A DNA stretch of 32,917 bases from Anthropogastromicrobium chipingensis_A (GCA_963605535.1 CAVCXB010000016.1:1-32917), one strand, 5' to 3'; shown: positions 24,922 to 32,727, counted from the first letter of the stretch. The notes: a model not told the origin generated them from the letters alone. Program-made: numbers and translations.

Positions 24922-26014
24922 GCGATCCCTCCTCTGCATATCGCGCTTCTTCTTTTCGAAGCTGCTCAATTCTTCTTTTTAGTGCTGCCGGCATCTCTAC
25001 CTTTGGCGCATCTGGATGGAGCAGCCAAGTAGCTGCCTGATGATGCTCATTGATTTCAAACATCGGTGGTTCTTCTTCAAAATCAATATTGAGCGCGTAT
25101 GGATTTCGCACAGCAAATGCATCACCCTTAATTTCATTTGCAAGATTTGGTGGATTTCCCGGAATTGTATACAGACGTTCTTTTTTGTCTCCTGTCAAGT
25201 CTGGCATACTAGAGAGAAGTCCCCATGTATATGGGTGACGCGGATCAAAAAAGATATCCTCTGCCTTTCCAGTCTCCACCACCTTTCCTGCATACATGAC
25301 ATTCACATAATCTGCAATTTTTGCCACAACGCCAAGGTTATGTGTGATAAAAATAACGGCAATTCCCAATTTTTTCTGCAAATCAAGTATCAACTGCAAA
25401 ATTCTTGCCTGAATCGTAACGTCAAGTGCGGTTGTCGGCTCATCACAAATTAAAAGATCCGGATTACAGGACAATGCAATTGCGATTACGACACGCTGAC
25501 GCATTCCTCCGGAAAGCTGGTGTGGATAATTTTTCATTCGCTCCTTTGGTGACTCGATTCCTACCATGTCAAGCAGTTCTTCAGCACGCTTATCTGCATC
25601 TGCCTGTGACAAATGAAGATGATAACGCATACCTTCTGTCAGCTGTCGTCCAATCGTCATTGTCGGATCAAGTGAGGTCATCGGATCTTGAAACACCATC
25701 GCAATACGTTTTCCTTTAATTCGATGCTGCATTTCCTTTTTGGAAAGTTTTAACAGATCGACAACCTGTTCCTTTCCATTTTTCTGAAAACGAAACTGAA
25801 TCGTTCCGCTTTCGATGACGGCATTGGGCGCTGTAATGCCCATGATTGTCTTGACAGAAACGGATTTTCCACTTCCAGATTCTCCTACAATGGCAACGGT
25901 TTCTCCCGGATATACATCCATGTTAACACCACGCACAGCACGTATTTTTCCAAAAGAGGTCTGAAAGGAAACTGCCAAATCTCTCATGCTCAATACTGGT
26001 TTTCTTTTTTCCAT
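24905..26014 (-). CDS. oppD: Oligopeptide-type ABC transporter ATPase, OppD-like
   Basis: This 369-residue ATPase has Walker A GESGSGKSV, signature LSGGMRQRVVIAIAL, Walker B LLICDEPTTALD and switch ITHN. The C-terminal oligopeptide extension carries RNPYALNIDFEEEPPMF and ATWLLHPDAPKV, the pattern of streptococcal/lactococcal AmiE/OppD. It has no Cys cluster like that of many Dpp/Opp ATPases. This favours an oligopeptide importer over a nickel or dipeptide one. GGGAGG stands 8 bases before the ATG. It begins 15 bases after oppC and overlaps oppF, so cotranscription is certain. Confidence 0.93.
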   Translation of the reverse strand: MEKRKPVLSMRDLAVSFQTSFGKIRAVRGVNMDVYPGETVAIVGESGSGKSVSVKTIMGITAPNAVIESGTIQFRFQKNGKEQVVDLLKLSKKEMQHRIKGKRIAMVFQDPMTSLDPTMTIGRQLTEGMRYHLHLSQADADKRAEELLDMVGIESPKERMKNYPHQLSGGMRQRVVIAIALSCNPDLLICDEPTTALDVTIQARILQLILDLQKKLGIAVIFITHNLGVVAKIADYVNVMYAGKVVETGKAEDIFFDPRHPYTWGLLSSMPDLTGDKKERLYTIPGNPPNLANEIKGDAFAVRNPYALNIDFEEEPPMFEINEHHQAATWLLHPDAPKVEMPAALKRRIEQLRKEEARYAEEGSHGTDK

Positions 26015-26029
26015 TCCATTTACCTCCCG

Positions 26030-27016
26030 TTACATCTGTTTTAGCTGAGGATCGATCGCATCTCTTAATCCATCTGCAAATAAGTTAAATCCCAACATCA
26101 AAATGCCTAACACAACTACTGGTGCTACTACCATGTGAGGATACGTCATTGCTGATTTATATCCATCATTGATTAGTGATCCAAGAGACGCCATCGGTGC
26201 TGGAACACCAAGACCAACAAATGCCAAAAATGCTTCCAGGAAAATCGCATTGGGAATTGAAAACATAAAGGTTATAATAATCTGTCCAAGGGAATTTGGA
26301 AGGATCTCTTTAAACAAAATGTCTCGATTGCTCACACCAAGTGTTCTTGCAGCCAGTACAAATTCCTGATCTTTTAATTTCAACACCTGTGCACGCACAA
26401 TACGGCTCATATTGATCCATCCTGTCAACATCAAGGCAATAATAATACTTCCAAGTCCCGGCTTCATAACAACTAGCATTAATGTTACAACAACTAACGT
26501 TGGAAGGCTACTTAGCACTTCTGTGATACGCTGCATGATCATATCAATTTTTCCACCAAAATAACCTGAGACCAGACCATAAATTACGCCAATACACACA
26601 TCAATAATAACCGCAAGCGCTGCTATCAAGAGAGAGATTCTAGTGCCTTGCCATACTCTCGTCCAAATATCTCTTCCCAAATTATCCGTTCCAAAGAAGA
26701 AATATTTATCGGTGCAATTTTTTGCCTCATACATATTCTGGCCATGACTGACACCATCAAAAATTCCCAACTTTTCCAACCCTGGAACTCTTGGCGGCAG
26801 ATTGCTATATTCAGAATGCACTTCCTTATAAGAATACGGACTGGCAACCGGCGCTACAAGTGCAATTACAACTAGAAGAATGATAATAAAAAAGCTTATC
26901 CATGCACCTTTATTCTTGCGAAAACGATAAAGAACTTCTTTTCCATAGGAACGACCAACAAGAACTTTCTCTTCTTCCTCTTTATGTTCTTCTGTACTGA
27001 ACTCAAATCGATTCAT
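26030..27016 (-). CDS. oppC: Oligopeptide-type ABC transporter permease, OppC-like
   Basis: This 328-residue permease has a cytoplasmic N-terminus, a first helix near 37-60, an extracellular segment, then the FGTDNLGRDIWTRVWQGTR block conserved in OppC/DppC. The EAA-type loop reads EFVLAARTLGVSNRDILFKEILPN (about 215-238). Two ATGs lie close together. The second (27016) has AGGAG seven bases upstream and was chosen; the first overlaps the oppB stop as ATGA and has almost no spacing. Confidence 0.93.
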   Translation of the reverse strand: MNRFEFSTEEHKEEEEKVLVGRSYGKEVLYRFRKNKGAWISFFIIILLVVIALVAPVASPYSYKEVHSEYSNLPPRVPGLEKLGIFDGVSHGQNMYEAKNCTDKYFFFGTDNLGRDIWTRVWQGTRISLLIAALAVIIDVCIGVIYGLVSGYFGGKIDMIMQRITEVLSSLPTLVVVTLMLVVMKPGLGSIIIALMLTGWINMSRIVRAQVLKLKDQEFVLAARTLGVSNRDILFKEILPNSLGQIIITFMFSIPNAIFLEAFLAFVGLGVPAPMASLGSLINDGYKSAMTYPHMVVAPVVVLGILMLGFNLFADGLRDAIDPQLKQM

Positions 27017-27018
27017 AA

Positions 27019-27954
27019 TCATTCTCCTTTCGCCAGTCGTATTCTAGGATCAATCACGCCATAGAGAATATCAACCAGAAGCATCGTAAAAATAAACATC
27101 AAACTGTAGATAAAACTAATGGCTAAAACAACATTAAAGTCATTTGACTGGATTGCACTGACATAAAGACTTCCAAGACCTGGAATACTAAATGCCTTTT
27201 CAATTACCAAACTTCCTGTCATTAAATTTACAATCAGTGGGGCAAGCACCGTAATTACACTAATCATCGCATTTCGAATGGCATGATGAAGAATCAGCTT
27301 TGCCTTTGGAAGTCCTTTTGAATCTGACAGCAGATAATAATCCGAATTTAAAATATCTACCATTTCCGATCTGGTGTATCGCGCAACACTCGCAATTGTA
27401 AACATAGAAAGCGAAATGGTTGGAAGAATTGTCGATTGAAATTCATTTTTTGTACTGTAAATGAACGGAAACATCTTAAACTTAAATCCCAAAAAGTAAG
27501 ATAGTAAAAGCGCAAAGACAAATGATGGAAGACTGACACCAAGTACTGAGACAATGGTAGTAACTGTGTCTATCCATGTATTCTTTCGCAGCGCAGCAAT
27601 AATTCCAAGCAGTGCACCGATAATCGTTCCAACAATCGCAGCTTGAAGACCAAGACGAATGGTTACCAAAATCTTCGATCCAATCATTTCACTAATCTTC
27701 ATGTTAACCTGAAGGCTATAAGAAATACCAAAATCACCGTGAAGCATATTTTTCAAATATAAGAAAAATCTTGTAATGATTGGCTGATCTAGTCCATATT
27801 TATGATACAAATCCGCGATTTGCTCTGCGCTCATTTTTTCTTCATTATTAAATGGCGAACCCGGCATAAAATCAAGCATCAAAAATAAAAGCAACAAGAT
27901 CAGGAAGACTGTCAGCAATGCAATGCAGGTTCGCTTTAACACAAATTTTTTCAT
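27019..27954 (-). CDS. oppB: Oligopeptide-type ABC transporter permease, OppB-like
   Basis: This 311-residue permease begins with a helix at about 5-26 and the DFMPGSPF segment conserved in OppB/DppB. The coupling loop is SDYYLLSDSKGLPKAKLILHH, a version of the usual DYV..ARAKGL pattern in which Asp-Ser replaces the common Ala-Arg. A TTG seven codons upstream opens the frame, but AGGAGG is 10 bases before the ATG at 27954. It follows the binding-protein gene by 146 bases containing a hairpin. Confidence 0.92.
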   Translation of the reverse strand: MKKFVLKRTCIALLTVFLILLLLFLMLDFMPGSPFNNEEKMSAEQIADLYHKYGLDQPIITRFFLYLKNMLHGDFGISYSLQVNMKISEMIGSKILVTIRLGLQAAIVGTIIGALLGIIAALRKNTWIDTVTTIVSVLGVSLPSFVFALLLSYFLGFKFKMFPFIYSTKNEFQSTILPTISLSMFTIASVARYTRSEMVDILNSDYYLLSDSKGLPKAKLILHHAIRNAMISVITVLAPLIVNLMTGSLVIEKAFSIPGLGSLYVSAIQSNDFNVVLAISFIYSLMFIFTMLLVDILYGVIDPRIRLAKGE

Positions 27955-28019
27955 TCGGATTTTTCCTCCTGTCAAAGACTTTTTTTGCCACTATTTCGTT
28001 CGAAACAGCAGCCTTTTGA

Positions 28020-28065
28020 AAAGAGGATCTGTCCAAAGCTGCTTCGCCCCGGGCACATCCTCTTT
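28020..28065 (-). promoter_or_regulatory. Stem-loop between the binding-protein gene and oppB
   Basis: AAAGAGGAT (28020-28028) pairs perfectly with ATCCTCTTT (28057-28065) around a 28-base loop. A GCAGC/GCTGC pair in the same area could form an alternative. No long T-run follows directly on the minus strand. The position suggests mRNA 3'-end protection or partial termination that keeps the binding protein in excess. Confidence 0.5.
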
Positions 28066-28100
28066 GTGTGCAGATACGATTGCACCTATTTTTTCTTTTA

Positions 28101-29711
28101 TCAATCCTTCTCTACAAACTTGTAGTAGCACGGAACACCAGTGTTATGCTCCGTAATTCCAGTTACATTTGACTTTGTAAGTGTGGCAGAGCCGGTCTGG
28201 AATAGCGGAATGCAACCTGCATTCTCCGTGCAAATATCATTACACTTGATCAAATTATCCCAACGTGCAGCCTCGTCACCTGCCAGTGTGGTGTTGGCCT
28301 CGTTGTACAATTTGTCAAACTCATCGCTTGACCACAGAGAATAATTTGATGGATGATCAGATTCATACATCGCTAAGATTGCGGTAGGATCTGCATAATC
28401 CGGTCCCCAACCCCATATCTCAATCTCATAATCATGGTCCTGTGCTAACTGAATTCTATTTTTCTTTGGTGTGCTAGTGATATTTACGGTTAAGCCATCC
28501 AGTGTACTCTCCAATTCAGACTGAATAAATGCGGCAGTATTGGCTGCAAAATCCTTTTCTTCATCATAAACAATATTAATTTCTCTTAAGTCAGTCTCTT
28601 CCTTTGCCTTTTCCCAAAGTTCCTTTGCTTTCTCGGTATCATACTGGAAGTACTGTCCGCTCGCCTCTGCAAAATCCTCACCATCTGAGTTGCTTACAAG
28701 ACCTTTCATTACCATATTATAGGCTGGCACAGAGCCATCATTTAATACGTTGTTGCAAAGACTCTCTCTGTCAACCGCATAGGCGATTGCCTGACGTAAG
28801 TTTTTATTGTCATAACCATCCAGAGATGTATTAACCATCAAATAGTAGTTAAACGCGCCTAAAACATTTGAAAACTCCGGATCGTCCTGATACATGCTAA
28901 CCAAATCACCTGTCAGCGTAACATTGTCCACGTCTCCGTTCTGATAAGCCATAACCGCCTGCTGTGTATCACTGATAACAACAAGATCAATCTCTTCTAC
29001 GTCTACATTCTCTGCATCCCAATAATCCGGATTCTTCTTGAGTACAATGGTATTTCCACCGACATCCCACTGATCGAGCGTATAAGCACCACAGTATAAA
29101 ACACTGTCCTTGTCCACACCAAACTGATCACCCTCTTCTGTCAGCTTACTTTCTTTTACAGGTGCCCACGGAGAGAAAGTCAGAAGATTTAAGAAGAAAG
29201 GTACCGGATATTCCAGTTCAACCTGTAAGGTATTGTCATCTACTGCTGTCACGCCAAGTTCACTCGCATCTGCTTCACCTGAGGTAACTGCTTCATAATT
29301 TTTAATTGCAGCCATCTCGATCTGATAGGTAAAAGTACTGTAATCCCCCTGCGCAGTTGCATTTCTCTTCCAAGCATATTCAAAATCCTGCGCAGTTACT
29401 GGTGTGCCATCACTCCATTTTGCATTGTCACGAATATGGAAGGTATAAGTCTTCTGATCATCGGATACCTCATAGGAATCACACAGACCATTCTGAATCT
29501 GTCCATCCGCATCAACAACAAACAATCCTTCCATCGTATTCGAAATAACTGCAACATTTGTTGCATCTCCGCCAATCAATGGATCCATTGATGTAATTGA
29601 AGCACTGATCTGAATTGAGACAACGTCTTCCTCATCTGCCATTGCCGGTACTGCAAAACCAGATATACTCATTACTGTCGCTGCTGTCACTGCCATTACT
29701 CTTCTGTTCAT
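28101..29711 (-). CDS. ABC transporter family 5 solute-binding protein (OppA/DppA-like)
   Basis: This 536-residue extracellular receptor belongs to the peptide/opine family. Typical blocks include LCDSYEVSDDQKTYTFHIRD, WSDGTPVTAQDFEYAWKR and the later NLRQAIAYAVDRE. The signal peptide ends AMA before DEED, cleavage after A25, with no lipobox Cys. The frame extends upstream, but AAGGAGG lies 6 bases before the ATG at 29711, which is 14 bases after the kinase stop. Its place between a sugar-amine kinase and opp permeases suggests it binds glycated amino acids or peptides rather than plain peptides; this is inferred from context only. Confidence 0.92.
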   Translation of the reverse strand: MNRRVMAVTAATVMSISGFAVPAMADEEDVVSIQISASITSMDPLIGGDATNVAVISNTMEGLFVVDADGQIQNGLCDSYEVSDDQKTYTFHIRDNAKWSDGTPVTAQDFEYAWKRNATAQGDYSTFTYQIEMAAIKNYEAVTSGEADASELGVTAVDDNTLQVELEYPVPFFLNLLTFSPWAPVKESKLTEEGDQFGVDKDSVLYCGAYTLDQWDVGGNTIVLKKNPDYWDAENVDVEEIDLVVISDTQQAVMAYQNGDVDNVTLTGDLVSMYQDDPEFSNVLGAFNYYLMVNTSLDGYDNKNLRQAIAYAVDRESLCNNVLNDGSVPAYNMVMKGLVSNSDGEDFAEASGQYFQYDTEKAKELWEKAKEETDLREINIVYDEEKDFAANTAAFIQSELESTLDGLTVNITSTPKKNRIQLAQDHDYEIEIWGWGPDYADPTAILAMYESDHPSNYSLWSSDEFDKLYNEANTTLAGDEAARWDNLIKCNDICTENAGCIPLFQTGSATLTKSNVTGITEHNTGVPCYYKFVEKD

Positions 29712-29725
29712 AGCCTTCCTCCTTC

Positions 29726-30541
29726 TCATGCCTTGTGCGGATGACCAAATCCGCCTGCATATGTACAAGCATATGCGGCACGCTCTGCTGCATAACTAAG
29801 CGCTTCCTTCATATCTTTCTTGTCTGCGTAGTAGCGTAAAAATGCGGCGATAAAGGCATCACCTGCCCCCATTGCATCTACTACGTCTACCTTGCAGATT
29901 CCCTGTGTATAAAACTGTGTTCCATCATAAAATACGGAACCCTTTGAACCACGTGTAATACCAATAATTTTTGTACCATATCCTGCTGCTTTTTTTGCAA
30001 GCGCATGGATTTCTTCTTCAGACAGATCCGATCCAGAGAAAAATGCATAGGTGACAAACGGGCACACCCGCTTCATATACTCATCATCATGCTCATCTGA
30101 AAAATCAAATGAAACCTCACAGACACGGCTTAAGGTTTCTAGCTCATATTCCAGATTGGAATAGCAGCTTGTATGACAGATATCATACTCTTTAATCACT
30201 TCCAGATCCTCTCTTTGAAGCCTGATTGAAAACAAGTGCTGGCAGGTATCACGGATTCCGCCGACAAAGATTCGATCGCCCTCTTCATTGATCTTTACGC
30301 CTGGCTGACAGGTTGGTGCAAATACCTTTCTGGAACGCTCACACGTTACACCTTCCTCCTCCATACACGCCCTGATATAATCTGCTCTCTCGTCATTTCC
30401 GAACACGCCAATATAATTTACCTTCTCAGCGCCGTCTCTCTTACAATCTACCGCTACATTGACTGCATTTCCACCTGGATAGTAAATACCCTCATCCAGA
30501 TAACAGTCTGTCACATTATCTCCAACTGCAATCAGCTTCAT
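29726..30541 (-). CDS. frlD: PfkB-family fructosyl-amino acid 6-kinase (FrlD/FraD-like)
   Basis: This 271-residue cytoplasmic sugar kinase probably phosphorylates the 6-hydroxyl of a fructosyl-amine. It has the short opening VGDNVTDCYL, the sugar-binding PGGNAVNVA (22-30), SFDFSDEHDD (144-153) and the ATP/anion-hole motif GAGDAF with catalytic Asp D228. The short N-terminal lid and the GDN..D...PGGNA layout are like fructoselysine 6-kinase FrlD and fructose-asparagine kinase FraD, not fructokinase or ribokinase. The adjacent deglycase supports that. AGGAGG stands 8 bases before the ATG. It is separated from the deglycase gene by a terminator-like hairpin and followed closely by the binding-protein gene. 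Confidence 0.85.
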   Translation of the reverse strand: MKLIAVGDNVTDCYLDEGIYYPGGNAVNVAVDCKRDGAEKVNYIGVFGNDERADYIRACMEEEGVTCERSRKVFAPTCQPGVKINEEGDRIFVGGIRDTCQHLFSIRLQREDLEVIKEYDICHTSCYSNLEYELETLSRVCEVSFDFSDEHDDEYMKRVCPFVTYAFFSGSDLSEEEIHALAKKAAGYGTKIIGITRGSKGSVFYDGTQFYTQGICKVDVVDAMGAGDAFIAAFLRYYADKKDMKEALSYAAERAAYACTYAGGFGHPHKA

Positions 30542-30561
30542 TTATGCGTCCTCCTGTCTGT

Positions 30562-30610
30562 AAAAAAAGCGATCTCCTGCATTCCTGCTTCATGCAGAAA
30601 AAGCAGGAGA
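30562..30610 (-). promoter_or_regulatory. Terminator-like attenuator between deglycase and kinase genes
   Basis: On the minus strand TCTCCTGC (30603-30610) and GCAGGAGA (30573-30580) form an 8-bp stem around a nested CTGC-ATGAA-GCAG hairpin. Seven T residues follow four bases later (30562-30568). A second GCAGGA copy within the loop could pair with the same left arm, so two mutually exclusive folds exist. It sits directly before the kinase ribosome binding site. Partial termination lowering downstream genes is likely; regulated switching is possible. Confidence 0.6.
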
Positions 30611-30619
30611 CCTTACTTA

Positions 30620-31597
30620 TTAATACTCCATCTGCCACATATATCTGCGGACAGACAGTGCATGACCTCTCTCATGTGCAAGAGAATCAATCATCTCACG
30701 AACAACTGTGCCAGCTAACAGCGGTGCTACATACTCCTGTACGCCTGGCTCAATTCCAGTCAGATCAAACTCTGCCTCATCAATTACTGCCAGTTTCTGT
30801 GAAAACTTACTGCAGAAATTATATGCTCTTTCATCCAATTCTCTGGTCGCTCCAATGCCTTTAACCAGTACAAACGGCACATCAAAATCGGTTACCTCAA
30901 ATGGTCCATGGAAATATTCTCCTGAATGAATACAATTGGAATGAATCCACTGCATTTCCATAAACAGGCAAATTGCCAGAGAATACATCTCGCCATAGTT
31001 TGCGCCACTTCCCATTGTGTAGATTACAGTTTCTCGCTTGTAATCCTTGCCCCACTGTAAGCCAAAATCTGCATACTTTGCCTTGATGCGCTCGGTTACT
31101 TCCGGAAGGTTCTGTAAAGACTCTGCGCCCTTTGTCCACTTCTCAGACGGTTCAACTACATTCAACATCTCAAATGCCAGTGTATACAGAATTACCTTGC
31201 TAAGGTCGTTCGGGTCAGCCTCCGGACCATGCTCATAATGGATCGGATACTCACAAGCCTTCCACAGCGGAGAATCAACAAGATTGGTCAAGGAAATAGA
31301 GACAGCGCCCTTTTCCTTTGCCAGCTCTGCCGCTCTGACAGTCTCTGGTGTATTTCCAGAATGGGAAATTGTTAATACAACGCAGGTATCGTCCAGCACC
31401 TTCGGCGTTGCCTTTACAAACTCATTAGAAGTGTAAATAGCGGACGGAATGCTGGTCTCGCGGTCAAACATGTACTGAATTGGCATCATGGATGCCTGAG
31501 AGCCTCCGCATGCAACGAAATAAAATCTGCGGATTGTTTTCCTCTCTTTAACAGCTGCTACGGCAGCCTGAATCTGGGAAAGATGTTCTGCTTTCAT
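30620..31597 (-). CDS. fraB: SIS-domain 6-phosphofructosyl-amino acid deglycase (FraB/FrlB family)
   Basis: This 325-residue double-SIS enzyme is predicted to split a 6-phosphofructosyl-amine into glucose-6-phosphate and the free amine. Landmarks are YFVACGGSQAS (26-36), SHSGNTPET (78-86), MEMQWIHSNCIHSGEYFHGP (213-232) and the terminal RRYMWQMEY. E214 and H230 match the Glu and His proposed as catalytic in Salmonella FraB. From memory, the MEMQWIHS...FFHGPFE and RRYMW..EY stretches are nearer FraB (fructose-asparagine) than E. coli FrlB (fructoselysine), but amine specificity cannot be decided here. GGAGGG lies 6 bases before the ATG. First gene of the run, facing the GntR regulator. Confidence 0.85.
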   Translation of the reverse strand: MKAEHLSQIQAAVAAVKERKTIRRFYFVACGGSQASMMPIQYMFDRETSIPSAIYTSNEFVKATPKVLDDTCVVLTISHSGNTPETVRAAELAKEKGAVSISLTNLVDSPLWKACEYPIHYEHGPEADPNDLSKVILYTLAFEMLNVVEPSEKWTKGAESLQNLPEVTERIKAKYADFGLQWGKDYKRETVIYTMGSGANYGEMYSLAICLFMEMQWIHSNCIHSGEYFHGPFEVTDFDVPFVLVKGIGATRELDERAYNFCSKFSQKLAVIDEAEFDLTGIEPGVQEYVAPLLAGTVVREMIDSLAHERGHALSVRRYMWQMEY

Positions 31598-31623
31598 GTG
31601 TAACCCTCCATTTGTATTTTGGC

Positions 31624-31639
31624 CTCATATCATGATGCT
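31624..31639. promoter_or_regulatory. Third, degenerate operator-like site
   Basis: Read on the minus strand this 16-mer matches the site at 31667-31682 at about 11 positions and keeps the CATCATG core. It is in the deglycase leader, roughly 27 bases upstream of the start codon. Confidence 0.3.
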
Positions 31640-31666
31640 TTCGTCAAAGAATTTTGATTCAAACAT

Positions 31667-31682
31667 CACATCATGTAATGAC
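31667..31682. promoter_or_regulatory. Operator-like palindrome, deglycase side
   Basis: CACATCATGTAATGAC shares 13 of 16 bases with the site at 31919-31934. It is downstream of the deglycase promoter, in the untranslated leader, a usual place for a GntR/HutC repressor to block transcription. Confidence 0.5.
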
Positions 31683-31694
31683 CATTTGTATTAT

Positions 31695-31710
31695 AACGTT
31701 ATATAACGTT
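31695..31710. promoter_or_regulatory. Perfect 16-bp palindrome at the deglycase transcription start
   Basis: AACGTTATATAACGTT equals its own reverse complement. It falls at about +1 to +16 relative to the predicted deglycase promoter. It differs from the CATCAT-type sites, so it may bind another factor or be a separate repressor site. Confidence 0.45.
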
Positions 31711-31717
31711 TTGCTTT

Positions 31718-31746
31718 ATGTTATACCATGTTTATTCATTTGTCAA
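31718..31746 (-). promoter_or_regulatory. Putative sigma-A promoter of the Amadori unit
   Basis: A consensus -35 TTGACA (31741-31746) is followed on the minus strand by TAACAT at 17 bases (31718-31723) or TATAAC at 15 bases (31720-31725). Transcription would start near 31711. Confidence 0.6.
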
Positions 31747-31868
31747 GTGTTTTTTTGAATTACCGCATTAAAGCAGCAAATTTTTTTTACTGTTCACGGG
31801 CAGGGTTATGAAAAGCCATAAATATTGGCATATCCGTAAACAAAGCGTACTGTAAAAAACAGCATACC
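31747..31868. other. Central part of the divergent intergenic region, no gene seen
   Basis: This AT-rich stretch between the two promoters has no open frame with a ribosome binding site. A short GCCA/TGGC stem (around 31816-31832) inside an ACGG/CCGT pair is visible. I do not recognise a known riboswitch. It may contain further regulator sites. Confidence 0.4.
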
Positions 31869-31897
31869 TTGACTTTTCTTTCTCTTTTTACTATACT
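31869..31897 (+). promoter_or_regulatory. Sigma-A promoter of the GntR regulator gene
   Basis: Plus strand: TTGACT (31869-31874), exactly 17 bases, TATACT (31892-31897), each one base from consensus. The start would be near 31904, placing the operator-like site 31919-31934 at about +15, consistent with autorepression. Confidence 0.7.
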
Positions 31898-31918
31898 AAA
31901 TTTTGATACACATAATAT

Positions 31919-31934
31919 GACATCATATAATGTC
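31919..31934. promoter_or_regulatory. Operator-like palindrome, regulator side
   Basis: GACATCATATAATGTC is palindromic at 14 of 16 positions, with half-sites GACAT and ATGTC. It lies between the regulator promoter and its start codon and is the best copy of the motif repeated on the deglycase side. Confidence 0.55.
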
Positions 31935-31968
31935 TTTATCCTAACAACACTACAATCAGGGGGATTTT

Positions 31969-32727
31969 ATGTTAGACACAAATAGTCTGAAACCACTTTA
32001 TATACAGCTTGAGGCCGAGATCCGTCAAGCATTGAACGAAAAAAAATATCTGCCGGGCGACCGTCTTCCTAGCGAAGAGGAACTATGTGAACAATATCAA
32101 GTAAGCCGCATTACTGTCCGCAAGGCCATCCAACAGCTCACAGACCAGCATATTCTTGAAAAGCACCGCGGAAAGGGCACCTTTGTTTCTACTCAGCCAA
32201 AAAGCGTTGATTTAAAAGATCAAGCTGGTTTTACCAATTACCTATCCGCACTTGGACACCAGTCTCATCATCTTTTATTAAAGAAGGAACTGCAACCCGC
32301 TGAGGACTTTTTATGTGATGCACTTTCACTTCAGGCCAATGAACCTGTCTGTTATGTACAGCGATTGATCTTTGAGGATGATTCCCCGCTTGCCCTAGAT
32401 GAAATTTATGTTTCTTCTTTGACTTACCCAGATTTTCTTGACCGTATGACAGGCGATGTCTCTTTCTATGAGCTATTAGACAGCTATTACCATGTGTCCC
32501 GCGGTGAATCTGTATGTGAGATTGCTGTTCGCATTGCAAACGCCGAGCAAGCCTCCATCCTTCACTGTCAGGCCGGTGATCCACTTTTTCTGCTGCAAAA
32601 GACCTGTTACACAACTGGCGGCATGCCAATCCATTACTCTCGTTCTCTTGTTCGCGGCGACCGAATTTCCTATACTATCCGCACGCAAAATCCAGGCACT
32701 CAGATGACATCAAATATCAATAGCTAA
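31969..32727 (+). CDS. GntR/HutC-family transcriptional regulator
   Basis: This is a 252-residue regulator and the only confident plus-strand gene. Residues 1-70 are a GntR winged helix: PLYIQLEAEIRQAL, GDRLPSEEELCEQYQVSRITVRKAIQQL and a wing ending HRGKGTFV. Residues about 90-240 form a UTRA effector domain with the usual VCYVQRLIFEDDSPLALDEIYV pattern. HutC-type regulators bind small metabolites, often phosphorylated sugars or amino sugars. It diverges from the deglycase gene across a region with paired palindromes, so it probably represses the Amadori unit and itself, with the 6-phosphofructosyl-amine a plausible inducer. AGGGGGA precedes the ATG. Confidence 0.92.
   Translation: MLDTNSLKPLYIQLEAEIRQALNEKKYLPGDRLPSEEELCEQYQVSRITVRKAIQQLTDQHILEKHRGKGTFVSTQPKSVDLKDQAGFTNYLSALGHQSHHLLLKKELQPAEDFLCDALSLQANEPVCYVQRLIFEDDSPLALDEIYVSSLTYPDFLDRMTGDVSFYELLDSYYHVSRGESVCEIAVRIANAEQASILHCQAGDPLFLLQKTCYTTGGMPIHYSRSLVRGDRISYTIRTQNPGTQMTSNINS

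Noticed and set aside
31790..31868. Possible riboswitch (cyclic-di-GMP-like) in the divergent gap
   Set aside because: A few stretches resemble such aptamers, but the conserved core and paired helices do not match, and it lies upstream of both predicted transcription starts.
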